A stretch of DNA of 64,000 nt from Gaiella sp038230035 (GTDB lineage: Bacteria; Actinomycetota; Thermoleophilia; Gaiellales; Gaiellaceae): NCBI GenBank assembly GCA_038230035.1, contig JBBRNX010000007.1:62001-126000 (forward strand), read 5' to 3'. Made by a program: the position numbers and the translations under genes. The notes below the pieces were generated by a model. That model had not been told where the DNA came from, ran no database searches, and was given only the letters and a program-made list of their open reading frames with translations. This document shows positions 1 through 7,692 of the stretch, piece by piece (the stretch's first letter is position 1; the number at the start of each line of letters is the position of its first letter).

Positions 1-501
1 TACTTCTTCTACCCGCAAACAGGCAACACAAGCACCTGGTACTGCATGCCGACCGAACCCGGCCTGCGACCCGGACAGGTTGCCGACGGCATCGCCGCCC
101 GCACCGGAAACTGCCAGAACATCAACAACAACAGCTGCGCCAAGACGAAATGCAACTACCCCAACAACTGGACGTCCGGCATCTCCTACGACCCCGACCT
201 CGTCCCCGGCAGCCCCGGCTACGACCCACGTGTGATCAAGCTGTTCCTCATCCCCTCCGGCGCCCTCAACGGCTCCAACGGCAACGGTAGCGTCGAAGTC
301 GTCGGCTTCGCCGGCTTCTACATCACCGGCTGGAAAGGCAACGGCTCCAACAACGACCCCTGCGCCAGCGACGACATACCCGCAAACCCCGGAGAAGTCA
401 CCGGCCGCTTCGTCAAAGTCATCGACCCCAGCATCCCCGTCCCCAGCCAAGCCTGCGACCCAAACAGCGTCACCCCTTGCACCGTCGTCCTCGTCCGCTA
501 G
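1..501 (+). CDS. C-terminal fragment of an extracytoplasmic protein, possibly TadE/TadG-like pilus assembly
   Basis: The frame is open from base 1 to the TAG at 499-501, giving 166 residues with no start in the window, so the 5' end is cut off. The fragment is rich in Asn, Gly, Ser and Pro and has seven cysteines, which suits an exported, disulfide-bonded domain. The final part (VEVVGFAGFYITGW, then VTGRFVKVIDPS) resembles the C-termini of TadE/TadG-like proteins with von Willebrand-like or pilin-anchor folds. That assignment is from memory of family style, not from a catalytic motif. No membrane segment is visible in the portion present. Confidence 0.5.
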   Translation, partial: YFFYPQTGNTSTWYCMPTEPGLRPGQVADGIAARTGNCQNINNNSCAKTKCNYPNNWTSGISYDPDLVPGSPGYDPRVIKLFLIPSGALNGSNGNGSVEVVGFAGFYITGWKGNGSNNDPCASDDIPANPGEVTGRFVKVIDPSIPVPSQACDPNSVTPCTVVLVR

Positions 502-856
502 ACGATCGGCGCCCAGGCCCGTTCGATACGCGGAGAGCAAGCGGCCGCCCCACGCGACAAGTTCTCGGCGGGAGCTCAGGGCTCTGACGACGGCATCGGG
601 AATGCCCAGCGTCAAATAACGCCACACGGCGGCTGCTGCCGCCTCACGGTTTGCACCCGGCCCCGTCACGCGCCTACGGCGCCACGCCAGGCCCCCAAGT
701 CGGACGCAAACCGGGGGACGGCGACGACGGAGCGTGGCTGATTGCGTTGCGCGCCGTCCTCCGCACTCGGACGGGCTCGCGGGCCGGAGCCGCTTGTACC
801 GTGACGGCTGTGAATCGCCGCTGCCAGCCGGGCTCGCCGAGGAGACGGGCGCAGTG
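502..856. other. Intergenic stretch without a convincing gene
   Basis: About 355 bases separate the pilus-like fragment from the UPF0104 gene. Open frames here are short, arginine-rich and GC-driven, with no ribosome-binding site. A GGCGGC-TGCT-GCCGCC stem-loop at 628-643 could be a weak terminator. I see nothing else of note. Confidence 0.5.
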
Positions 857-1801
857 ACCGCACGCCGTCGCGCCGTCATCATCGGCCTCGTCGTCGGAGT
901 GCCGCTGAGCGCGGTCTTCCTGTGGCTCGCCGTCAGGAGCACCGACCTCGGCATGGTCTGGCGCACGCTGAAGGCCGCGCACGGCTGGACGCTCGTCGGA
1001 GCCGTCGTGGCGATGGCGATGGTCTACGTCGTCCAGGCGTTCCGCTGGCGGGTCATTGCCCACGGGCATGCATCGAGGGGGCGCTACGTCGAGCTCGTAA
1101 CGAGCGGTGTCGCGGCAAACAACGTGCTCCCCGGGCGACTCGGTGACGGCTTGCGTGGCGTCTGGCTGGCCCGCGCCGAGGGGATTCCGTCCGGGCGGGC
1201 GCTTGCAACCGTCGTCTTCGACCGCGCTGCAGATGTCGTCGCGCTCGTAGCGCTGCTGGCCATCTCTCTGCCGTTCACCGTCCGCCCGACCTGGCTCGTC
1301 AAGGTGGGAATCGGCGGACTCGGGCTCGCGGTTCTCATAGCAGGGTTCCTCGTCGCCGCGCGCGTCGTCGCGCGGCTTCATACCCGAGCCGATCGGGTTC
1401 GCTCGCGAGCTCGCCGCGTCGCGCGCGACCTGCTCGACGGGCTGTCGGACCCGCCGAGCATCGGCCGGATCGTGGTCGGGCTCGCACTCAGCTCCGTCGC
1501 CTGGGGTGTGTGGAGCCTAGGCGCGTGGCTCGTTGCTCGAAGCTTGCAGATCGATCTCTCCGTCACCGATTCTCTGCTCGTCGCGGCTGTGATCAATCTC
1601 GGGGTCGCAATACCCTCGTCACCCGGGTTTGTCGGCACGTACCAGTGGCTTGGTGTCTCGACCCTCTCACTGCTGCATATCGACCGCGACAATGCGCTCT
1701 CGTTCGCGATCCTCCTGCATGCAGCGTGGTTCGTGCCGACGACGCTCGCCGGCGGGGTGATCCTCGGCTACCGCCTCCGCGGCCGAGGAAGGGGGCGCTA
1801 A
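857..1801 (+). CDS. UPF0104 / lysylphosphatidylglycerol synthase transmembrane-domain protein
   Basis: A polytopic membrane protein of 314 residues with about seven to eight hydrophobic helices. The segments around VIIGLVVGVPLSAVFLWLAV and AAVINLGVAIPSSPGFVGTY match the flippase-like LPG synthase TM family (AglD/MprF-N type). The PSSPGFVGTYQW motif near residue 250 is typical. Such proteins are thought to move lipid-linked substrates. I prefer the GTG at 857, preceded by GGAGA at 841-845, because the upstream in-frame extension is arginine-rich and lacks membrane character. The gene converges with, and overlaps by four bases, a lipid-linked-sugar type glycosyltransferase, so a role in envelope lipid or glycan export is plausible but unproven. 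Confidence 0.8.
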   Translation, partial: TARRRAVIIGLVVGVPLSAVFLWLAVRSTDLGMVWRTLKAAHGWTLVGAVVAMAMVYVVQAFRWRVIAHGHASRGRYVELVTSGVAANNVLPGRLGDGLRGVWLARAEGIPSGRALATVVFDRAADVVALVALLAISLPFTVRPTWLVKVGIGGLGLAVLIAGFLVAARVVARLHTRADRVRSRARRVARDLLDGLSDPPSIGRIVVGLALSSVAWGVWSLGAWLVARSLQIDLSVTDSLLVAAVINLGVAIPSSPGFVGTYQWLGVSTLSLLHIDRDNALSFAILLHAAWFVPTTLAGGVILGYRLRGRGRGR

Positions 1802-2499
1802 TCGACGCGGCAGCGGAGGAGCGTCCACAGGACGCGTAGTCCGTCGAGCGAAGTCAGCTTCTTGCCGTCCTCACGGGAGCGTGCCCGGTAGGAGATCTGC
1901 ACCTCGTGGATCCGCACGCCCGAGCGAAGCAGGCGCGCGGCGATCTCCGGCTCGATCGCGAACCCTCGCTCGCGCAGCTGCAGCGAGCGGAACAGCTGCG
2001 TCGACATCGCCTTGTGGCAGGTCATGACGTCGGAGATCCAGCTGTTGTAGAGCAGGTTGGTCGCGAACGTCACCGACTTGTTGCCGACGACGTACCAGAA
2101 CGAGAACGACGCCTGAGACGTCCACGCCCGCGAGCCGAACACGACCTTCGCGTCGCCGGAGAGCAGCGGCTGGAGTAGCGGCCCGAGATCGACTGCCGCG
2201 TACTCGAGGTCTGCGTCCAGAACGGCCGAGAAGCGGCCGTGCGCATGCTCGAGTGCGGTCCGGATCGCTGCGCCCTTGCCGAGGTTCCGGTCGTGGAAGA
2301 CGACCTGAACTGTGTCTCCCAGCTCGAGGCCGCGGAGGTGCTCCCGTGTGCCGTCCGTCGAGCCGTCGTCGACGATCACGAGCTCGCGACCCGAGATCGG
2401 AAGCTCGGCGCCGAGCGCGTCGGCGATCGCTGCGTCGATCGTGGCCCGCTCGTTGAACACGGGCATCAGGATCGTCAGCTCAGGTTCCTGCTTCGCCAT
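1798..2499 (-). CDS. Family 2 glycosyltransferase (polyprenyl-phosphate sugar transferase-like)
   Basis: A 233-residue cytosolic GT-A enzyme. It opens with the LMPVFNERAT strand, has the nucleotide-binding DDGSTDG at about 44-50 and the metal-binding DADLE at 95-99, as in dolichol-phosphate mannose synthase-like enzymes that load a sugar from a nucleotide donor onto a lipid phosphate. No C-terminal membrane helices are present, so it is the short soluble type. Its stop overlaps the convergent UPF0104 stop. The sugar and acceptor cannot be told from sequence. Confidence 0.85.
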   Translation of the reverse strand: MAKQEPELTILMPVFNERATIDAAIADALGAELPISGRELVIVDDGSTDGTREHLRGLELGDTVQVVFHDRNLGKGAAIRTALEHAHGRFSAVLDADLEYAAVDLGPLLQPLLSGDAKVVFGSRAWTSQASFSFWYVVGNKSVTFATNLLYNSWISDVMTCHKAMSTQLFRSLQLRERGFAIEPEIAARLLRSGVRIHEVQISYRARSREDGKKLTSLDGLRVLWTLLRCRVD

Positions 2500-2540
2500 C
2501 GTCGCGATCGATTCTGACCGGAGCCCGGCAGTCCTGCGTG

Positions 2541-3215
2541 TTACTCGTCGCCGTCGCCGGGGAGCGGCTGCTCGACGAGGCCGAACGAGTACGCCTTGCG
2601 CATCGCTTCCGCCCGGTTGCGGACGCCGAGCTTGCGGTAGACGTTCGTCAGGTGGAACTTGACCGTCTGGCGTGCCACCCAGAACTCTTTCGCGATCTCG
2701 TCGTTCGAGAGGCCGCGTGAGAGCGCGGTGAGGATCGAGATCTCACGATCGGTCAACCCGGCGGCTCGGGGACCGCGGGGCTCGCTCTCGAGCGAGCCGC
2801 CGACTGGGCGATAGATGTTGCCCTCGAGCGCTTGTCGCAGCGTGCTCGGCAGGTCGCCGACGTCGATGTTCTTCACGAGGTAAGCGCTGGCTCCGCGCCG
2901 CAGCGCGCTCTCTATCAGCTGCTCGTCCTGCGACGCGGACAGCATCACGACCTTCATGTCGGGATGGCGGCTCTTGATGGCGTCGAGGCAGGCGAGCCCG
3001 TCGACGTTCGGCATCCTCACGTCGAGGAGCACGAGATCGGGCAGGACGCGATCGACGATGGCCGCCACGTCGGCGCCGTTCCGCGTCTCGCCGACGATCT
3101 CGAAGCCGCCGTCGTTCTCCAGCGCCCGCCGCACCCCGGCGAGCATCAACTCGTGATCGTCGGCTATCACCACACGCATCAGCGGCTTGGAGTGTTCCAC
3201 AGGAAGGTCAGTCAT
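2541..3215 (-). CDS. NarL/LuxR-type response regulator
   Basis: A 224-residue two-domain regulator. The receiver domain has the acidic pair in VVIADDHE, the phosphoacceptor Asp65 in LLDVRMP and the lysine in YLVKN. The C-terminal LuxR helix-turn-helix (LTDREISILTALSRGLS, then QTVKFHLTNVYRKLGV) binds DNA. I chose the ATG at 3215. An ATG at 3179 just before RVVIADD and one at 3257 are also in frame, and no clear ribosome-binding site decides between them. No sensor kinase is encoded nearby. It is divergent from the acyl-CoA mutase gene, and the shared spacer holds two CGATCG-centred palindromes, so regulation of the mutase or itself is possible. Confidence 0.88.
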   Translation of the reverse strand: MTDLPVEHSKPLMRVVIADDHELMLAGVRRALENDGGFEIVGETRNGADVAAIVDRVLPDLVLLDVRMPNVDGLACLDAIKSRHPDMKVVMLSASQDEQLIESALRRGASAYLVKNIDVGDLPSTLRQALEGNIYRPVGGSLESEPRGPRAAGLTDREISILTALSRGLSNDEIAKEFWVARQTVKFHLTNVYRKLGVRNRAEAMRKAYSFGLVEQPLPGDGDE

Positions 3216-3256
3216 CGGCTGAATGGGCAGAAAGGCCCAGGTTGGAATCGGCATCA

Positions 3257-3286
3257 CTCGATCGAGGGACGTCCCCCGATCGGGGG
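3257..3286. promoter_or_regulatory. Two palindromes between a response regulator and the mutase gene
   Basis: CTCGATCGAG at 3257-3266 and the perfect 14-base CCCCCGATCGGGGG at 3273-3286 share a CGATCG core, and their centres are 18 bases apart. The second sits where the -35 element of the 3317 gene would lie. This is an operator candidate only. Confidence 0.35.
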
Positions 3287-3301
3287 TGAGCGGCGCGCGC
3301 C

Positions 3302-3307
3302 TACAAT
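3302..3307 (+). promoter_or_regulatory. Candidate -10 element TACAAT
   Basis: TACAAT ends 9 bases before the ATG at 3317 and no Shine-Dalgarno follows it, which suggests a leaderless or near-leaderless mutase transcript. Confidence 0.45.
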
Positions 3308-3316
3308 GCGTTCTCG

Positions 3317-4936
3317 ATGGCGACGACCGGTGATCGCGGAGCGCTCGCCCGCGACGAGCTGACTTCGACGATCTCCGGGCTGGAGGTCGAGCCGCTGTAC
3401 ACGGCGGCCTCGGTGGACATCGACGAGGAGCGCGATCTCGGCCTGCCGGGTGAGTTTCCGTTCACGCGCGGTGTGTACCCGTCGATGTATCGGGGGCGGC
3501 TGTGGACGATGCGGCAGTTCGCGGGCTTCGGGACCGCGGAGGAGACGAACGAGCGGTTCCACTATCTGCTCGAGCACGGTCAGACGGGGCTGTCGGTTGC
3601 GTTCGACATGCCGACGTTGATGGGGTACGACTCGGATCACGCCAGGTCGCTCGGCGAGGTGGGCCGGGAGGGTGTGGCGGTCGATTCGCTCGTCGACATG
3701 AGGACGCTGTTCGCCGGGATCCCGCTCGGCGAGGTGTCGACGTCGATGACCGTCAACTCGGCGGCGGCGATCCTGCTCGCGTTCTACCTCTGTGTCGGCG
3801 AGGAGCAGGGGGTGCCCAGGTCTGAGCTGCGGGGGACGATCCAGACGGACATCCTCAAGGAGTACATCGCGCAGAAGGAGTACATCTTCCCGCCGTCGCC
3901 GTCGATGCGGCTCGTCACCGACATGGTCGAGTTCTGCGCGCGGGAGATGCCGCTTTGGCATCCGATCTCGATCTCCGGCTACCACATTCGGGAGGCCGGG
4001 TCGACCGCCGCGCAGGAGCTCGCGTTCACGCTCGCGGACGGGTTCACGTATGTGGAGTGGGCGCTCGCGCGTGGGTTGGATATCGACGAGTTCGCGCCGA
4101 GGCTGTCGTTCTTCTTCAACGCGCATCTTGACTTCTTCGAGGAGATCGCGAAGTACCGGGCGGCGCGGCGGATCTGGGCGACGGTGCTCAGGGATCGCTT
4201 CGGGGCGAAGGATCCCCGTTCGCTTCTGATGCGGTTTCATACACAAACAGCAGGTGTGTCGCTGACGGCGCAGCAGCCGGAGGTGAACATCGTGCGTACG
4301 GCGATCGAGGCGCTGGCGGCCGTGCTCGGCGGGACACAGTCGCTGCACACGAACTCCTTCGACGAGGCGCTCGCGCTGCCGACCGAGGATGCGGTGCGGC
4401 TCGCGTTGCGCACACAGCAGGTGATCGCGCACGAGACCGGTGTCGTGAACACGACCGACCCGCTCGGCGGCTCCTACTACCTCGAGCACCTCACGGGCGA
4501 GCTCGAAGCGGCCGCCTACGACTATTTCCGGCGGATCGACGAGCTCGGCGGCGTCGTCAGCGCCATCGAAGAGAACTTCTTCCAGCAGGAGATCGCCGAC
4601 GCCTCGTTCCGCTACCAGGCCGAGGTCGAGGCGGGACAGCGCGTCATCGTCGGCGTCAACCGCTATGAGACCAGTGGCGAGGAGCCGATCCCGACCCTCA
4701 AGGTCGACCCGGCGCTCGAGCCTCAGCAGATCGAGCGGGTCAGAGCTGTCCGCTCGGGGCGGGACGGGGCCGCCGTCGAGCGGCATCTCGCTGGGCTCGC
4801 CACAGCGGCGGCCCGAGACGATGTCAACCTGATGCCGCTCATCGTCGATGCCGCACGTGACCACGTCACGATGGGTGAGATGTGCGACGCCCTGCGCGCC
4901 GTTTGGGGTGTCTGGCGCGAAACCCCTGTCTTCTGA
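3317..4936 (+). CDS. icmA: B12-dependent acyl-CoA mutase large subunit, isobutyryl-CoA mutase (IcmA)-like
   Basis: A 539-residue TIM-barrel substrate-binding subunit of the methylmalonyl-CoA mutase family with no C-terminal B12 domain; that domain is encoded separately at 6361. The catalytic histidine is present in SISISGYH (His223). The two residues that define methylmalonyl-CoA mutase, Tyr89 and Arg207 in the Propionibacterium enzyme, are Phe68 (in MRQFAGFG) and Gln186 (in KEYIAQKE) here. The spacing is identical (118 residues), and this is the Phe/Gln pair reported for isobutyryl-CoA mutase. The likely reaction is therefore isobutyryl-CoA to n-butyryl-CoA rather than methylmalonyl-CoA to succinyl-CoA. 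A related acyl-CoA mutase cannot be excluded. The MeaB chaperone gene lies at 46473. Confidence 0.85.
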   Translation: MATTGDRGALARDELTSTISGLEVEPLYTAASVDIDEERDLGLPGEFPFTRGVYPSMYRGRLWTMRQFAGFGTAEETNERFHYLLEHGQTGLSVAFDMPTLMGYDSDHARSLGEVGREGVAVDSLVDMRTLFAGIPLGEVSTSMTVNSAAAILLAFYLCVGEEQGVPRSELRGTIQTDILKEYIAQKEYIFPPSPSMRLVTDMVEFCAREMPLWHPISISGYHIREAGSTAAQELAFTLADGFTYVEWALARGLDIDEFAPRLSFFFNAHLDFFEEIAKYRAARRIWATVLRDRFGAKDPRSLLMRFHTQTAGVSLTAQQPEVNIVRTAIEALAAVLGGTQSLHTNSFDEALALPTEDAVRLALRTQQVIAHETGVVNTTDPLGGSYYLEHLTGELEAAAYDYFRRIDELGGVVSAIEENFFQQEIADASFRYQAEVEAGQRVIVGVNRYETSGEEPIPTLKVDPALEPQQIERVRAVRSGRDGAAVERHLAGLATAAARDDVNLMPLIVDAARDHVTMGEMCDALRAVWGVWRETPVF

Positions 4937-5002
4937 TCGGACCAACTTCCTGGCCGCAGCGGCGTCTGAGTGTCCAGCAGGCATCCTTCCGATGTCGGCG
5001 GC

Positions 5003-5008
5003 TACGAT
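5003..5008 (+). promoter_or_regulatory. Candidate -10 element TACGAT
   Basis: TACGAT is followed by six bases and then the GTG at 5015, with no ribosome-binding site. Confidence 0.45.
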
Positions 5009-5014
5009 CCCACC

Positions 5015-5593
5015 GTGACTACGCAAGCGACAGCCAAGCACTCCTCGTTCCTGGAGTCGCCCCGCGCGCAGAGGCGTGCGCTGATCGCCGGGATCGCGGT
5101 GTTCGTCCTCGGCGCCGTGGTGTTCGCCCTCGTGTTCTTGCGGAACACGGGTCACCCGCTGCCGAACAAGCTGAGCAACCAACCCGCATCGGTCGTCAAG
5201 AACGAGAAGACCGTGGCCCTGGACAAGTCCATCGTGCCGCTGATGAAGAAGTTCATCGCCACCGCGGTCGCCCGCAAGCACCTCGACCAAGCGTATGCGC
5301 TCGTCGGGCCGGACATCCGCGGCGGTCTCACCGAGAAGCAGTTCGAGACGGGGAACATCCCGGTGATTCCGTACCCGGCTGCGGACATCCAACATCTCCA
5401 GTACACGATCGACTACTCGCATCCGACGCAGGCTGGGCTCGAAGTCGGACTCCTCCCGCTGGCCGGGCACCCCGGCGAACGACGGTTGACGTTCTACGCG
5501 GGCTTGAAAAAGATCGGCACCGGGTCGGCGGCGCACTGGGTTGTCAACTACTGGTCACCGCGGTACCACCCGCCGATTCCCGTCACCCAGTAG
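5015..5593 (+). CDS. Membrane-anchored protein of unknown function
   Basis: A 192-residue protein with one N-terminal membrane helix (about residues 20-45, around IAGIAVFVLGAVVFALVFL) and an exported domain. Its N-terminal part contains VPLMKKFIATAVARKHLDQA, which looks like the first helix of an NTF2-like fold, and the C-terminal part has alternating strands ending in HWVVNYWSPRYHPP. I do not recognise a named family. The GTG at 5015 is preferred over the ATG at 4970 because a TACGAT hexamer lies six bases upstream of it. It lies between the two mutase subunit genes, which may be coincidence. Confidence 0.7.
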   Translation: MTTQATAKHSSFLESPRAQRRALIAGIAVFVLGAVVFALVFLRNTGHPLPNKLSNQPASVVKNEKTVALDKSIVPLMKKFIATAVARKHLDQAYALVGPDIRGGLTEKQFETGNIPVIPYPAADIQHLQYTIDYSHPTQAGLEVGLLPLAGHPGERRLTFYAGLKKIGTGSAAHWVVNYWSPRYHPPIPVTQ

Positions 5594-5603
5594 CTCTCGA
5601 CCC

Positions 5604-6341
5604 TCAGACGTCGAGGACGAGACCGTCGTGTGCCCGCTCCACGCCGTCTGGCGTTGGGAGCTCTGCCGGCCGGTGGATGAGTACTGTGCGGCGGGCACGC
5701 GATTCAGCGGCGGCGGCCAGCGCTTCATCGGCCGACAGATGCCCGCGTGGCTCGCCATCGTCAACACCGCGGTCGAGGGTGGCTTCGCAGAGGAAGAGGT
5801 CGACGTCCTGCGCGAGCAGCCCAAGACGGTCGTCGGGGCCGCTGTCGCCCGAGTACGCGATCGTCTTCGTGCCGTTCTGTACACGGAGCCCGTACGTCTC
5901 GATGCGGTAGTGCGGCAGACGCTGCGCCGTCACGGCGAAGCCACCGGCGGCAAACGGGACGGCCTCGGCGTACTCACGCAACGCGAAGGCCCGTTCGAAC
6001 ATGTCCGAGAAGCCGAGGTTCGAGCCGATCTCGGCGAGGAACTGGCTGCCCTTCGGCGGCAGCCAGAGCTCTGGGTGAGCGCGCCCGCGACCAAGGCCGT
6101 AGAACGTCCCCCACACCCAGGGGACGAGGTCGCCCCAGTGGTCGAGGTGGAAATGGGTGATCACGACGGCATCCACGCGCGGCCAGCCCTCGCGCTCGCG
6201 CATCCGGGCGAGGACGCCTGGCCCACAGTCGAGCAGGATCCGGCCGCTGTCGTCCCCGGCGGGGTCGTCGACGATGTAGCCGGAATGGGCGCCGCCAGGG
6301 TTGGGCCAGGCGGGCGAGCAGCCGATGACGGTGACGCGCAC
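5604..6341 (-). CDS. Metallo-beta-lactamase-fold hydrolase (RNase Z / ElaC-like)
   Basis: A 245-residue single-domain MBL-fold protein starting GTG-RVTVIGCSPAWPNPGG. The zinc motif THFHLDHWGD is near residue 85, and further metal ligands are suggested by YSGDSGPDD and the HLSADEA segment. Its layout (an N-terminal GCS.A.P.PGG loop and no extra domains) resembles the RNase Z and cyclic phosphodiesterase branch. The substrate is not predictable. It converges on the 5015 gene and is divergent from the B12 subunit gene, with only 19 bases between the two start codons. Confidence 0.8.
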   Translation of the reverse strand: MRVTVIGCSPAWPNPGGAHSGYIVDDPAGDDSGRILLDCGPGVLARMREREGWPRVDAVVITHFHLDHWGDLVPWVWGTFYGLGRGRAHPELWLPPKGSQFLAEIGSNLGFSDMFERAFALREYAEAVPFAAGGFAVTAQRLPHYRIETYGLRVQNGTKTIAYSGDSGPDDRLGLLAQDVDLFLCEATLDRGVDDGEPRGHLSADEALAAAAESRARRTVLIHRPAELPTPDGVERAHDGLVLDV

Positions 6342-6346
6342 GGCCG

Positions 6347-6352
6347 TATACT
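6347..6352 (+). promoter_or_regulatory. Candidate -10 element TATACT in a 19-base divergent spacer
   Basis: TATACT lies 8 bases before the GTG at 6361. The whole spacer between two divergent start codons is 6342-6360, so any promoter for the MBL gene must overlap it or lie inside the icmB coding sequence. Confidence 0.5.
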
Positions 6353-6360
6353 GGCGATTC

Positions 6361-6753
6361 GTGCGGCCGATCCGAGTCGTTATCGCGAAGCCCGGCCTCG
6401 ACGGGCACGATCGCGGAGCCAAGATCATCGCGCGGGCGCTCCGTGACGCCGGCATGGAGGTCATCTATACCGGGCTTCATCAGACGCCCGAGCAGATCGT
6501 CGAGACGGCGATCCAGGAGGACGCCGACGCCGTCGGGATCTCAATTCTCTCCGGCGCCCACATGACGCTTGTGCCGCGGATCCTCGACGGGTTACGCGCG
6601 AACGGTGTCGAGGATGTGCTGGTTGTCGTTGGCGGCACGATCCCGGCCGACGACGCGGACGAGCTCCGTGGGCTCGGCGTCGCCGAGATCTTCACGCCGG
6701 GCGCACCGACGTCGGCGATCGTCGACTTTCTCCGCGGCGCCGTCGCCGTCTGA
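6361..6753 (+). CDS. icmB: Cobalamin-binding small subunit of acyl-CoA mutase (IcmB-like)
   Basis: A 130-residue B12-binding Rossmann domain. DGHDRG contains His16, the lower axial ligand of base-off/His-on cobalamin, followed by SILSGAHMTL (the SxL motif) and VVGGTIP (the GG motif). The length matches stand-alone IcmB-type subunits, and the large subunit is encoded 1.4 kb upstream. The GTG at 6361 is chosen because it begins exactly at the conserved RPIRVVIAKPG strand and a TATACT hexamer precedes it. A longer start at 6301 would run through the divergent gene's start and adds no conserved residues. Confidence 0.88.
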   Translation: MRPIRVVIAKPGLDGHDRGAKIIARALRDAGMEVIYTGLHQTPEQIVETAIQEDADAVGISILSGAHMTLVPRILDGLRANGVEDVLVVVGGTIPADDADELRGLGVAEIFTPGAPTSAIVDFLRGAVAV

Positions 6754-6800
6754 CCAGCGCGCCGCGACACGCGGCGGCCTTTGCGGATAGGGCGGCAGGC

Positions 6801-6849
6801 GTTCGCCCGAACCCGTGACTGTCACTTGAGGACACGGGTTGTTCGCCCG
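6801..6849. repeat. Hairpin flanked by a 9-base direct repeat
   Basis: GTTCGCCCG occurs at 6801-6809 and again at 6841-6849. Between the copies, AACCCGTG (6810-6817) pairs with CACGGGTT (6833-6840) around a 15-base loop. This resembles a very small palindromic element with a target-site duplication. No transposase is nearby. Confidence 0.5.
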
Positions 6850-6902
6850 CCAACCCGTCCGCGCCGCCCCGGTTCCTCGGCGTGACCTCGCCCTGGGGTC
6901 GT

Positions 6903-6908
6903 TAGAGT
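6903..6908 (+). promoter_or_regulatory. Candidate -10 element TAGAGT
   Basis: TAGAGT plus seven bases precedes the etfB GTG at 6916. A GTGAC-type -35 candidate lies about 16 bases further upstream. Confidence 0.5.
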
Positions 6909-6915
6909 CTCGCCC

Positions 6916-7692
6916 GTGAAGGTCGCCGTCTGCGTGAAACACGTGCCCGATGCGACGGCGCAGAAGCGCCTCGATCCGACCTCGTTCTGCCTCGACCGCT
7001 CGGGCGAGGGCGCGCTTAACGCAACAGACCTCAACGCAATCGAGGAGGCGCTCCGGATCAAGGACGCCCACGGCGGCGAGGTCGTCGTCGTCACATTGGG
7101 GCCGGCGAAGGCGGCCGATTCACTACGCAAAGCACTCGCCATGGGCGCCGACCGCTCGATCCTCGTCACCGACGATGCCGCCGCCGGCTCCGACCTTCTC
7201 GCCACGACAAGCGTGCTCGCGAAGGTGCTCGAACGCGAAGCTCCCGACCTCACGCTCTTCGGCCAGGCATCGAGCGACGGCGACGGAGCCGTCCTGTGGG
7301 CAGCGGTGGCCGACAGGCTCAGACGGCCACTGATCTCGCAGGTCGCGACACTGAGGGTTGAGCCTGCAGCGGTAACAGGGAAGCGGCAGACCGAGTTCGG
7401 CTACGACACGATCACCGCTGCGCTGCCCGCCGTCGTCGCCGTCTCGGACGCGATCAACGAGCCGCGATACCCATCGCTGAAAGGGATCATGGGCGCGAAG
7501 TCCAAGCCGCAGGAGGTTCTCTCCCTCGCCGACCTCGCACTCGACGCCGGCGAGAGCGGCGACGCCGGCTCGCGAACTCAGGTCGTCGCAGCTGCACCAC
7601 CCGCGCCGAAGGCCGGCCGGGTACGGATCGACGACGACGGCAGCGCCGCCGAGAAAATCGTTGCGTATCTCGCCGAGAGGAAGCTCGCCTGA
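6916..7692 (+). CDS. etfB: Electron transfer flavoprotein beta subunit
   Basis: A 258-residue ETF small subunit beginning MKVAVCVKHVPD, with an AMP-binding region (VVVTLGPAKAADSLRKALAMGADR) and the family's C-terminal recognition loop (GIMGAKSKP). In the cytosol, with EtfA, it takes electrons from acyl-CoA dehydrogenases. The stop overlaps the etfA start as TGATG, so the two are translationally coupled, and the ETF:quinone oxidoreductase follows. This is the first of two ETF pairs in the window; the second is at 22.7-24.5 kb. Confidence 0.95.
   Translation: MKVAVCVKHVPDATAQKRLDPTSFCLDRSGEGALNATDLNAIEEALRIKDAHGGEVVVVTLGPAKAADSLRKALAMGADRSILVTDDAAAGSDLLATTSVLAKVLEREAPDLTLFGQASSDGDGAVLWAAVADRLRRPLISQVATLRVEPAAVTGKRQTEFGYDTITAALPAVVAVSDAINEPRYPSLKGIMGAKSKPQEVLSLADLALDAGESGDAGSRTQVVAAAPPAPKAGRVRIDDDGSAAEKIVAYLAERKLA

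Noticed and set aside
3254..5536. 760-codon open frame on the minus strand opposite the mutase gene
   Set aside because: It is antisense to a clearly conserved enzyme, its product is Arg/Asp/Glu-rich with no recognisable domain, and long antisense frames are expected in GC-rich DNA.
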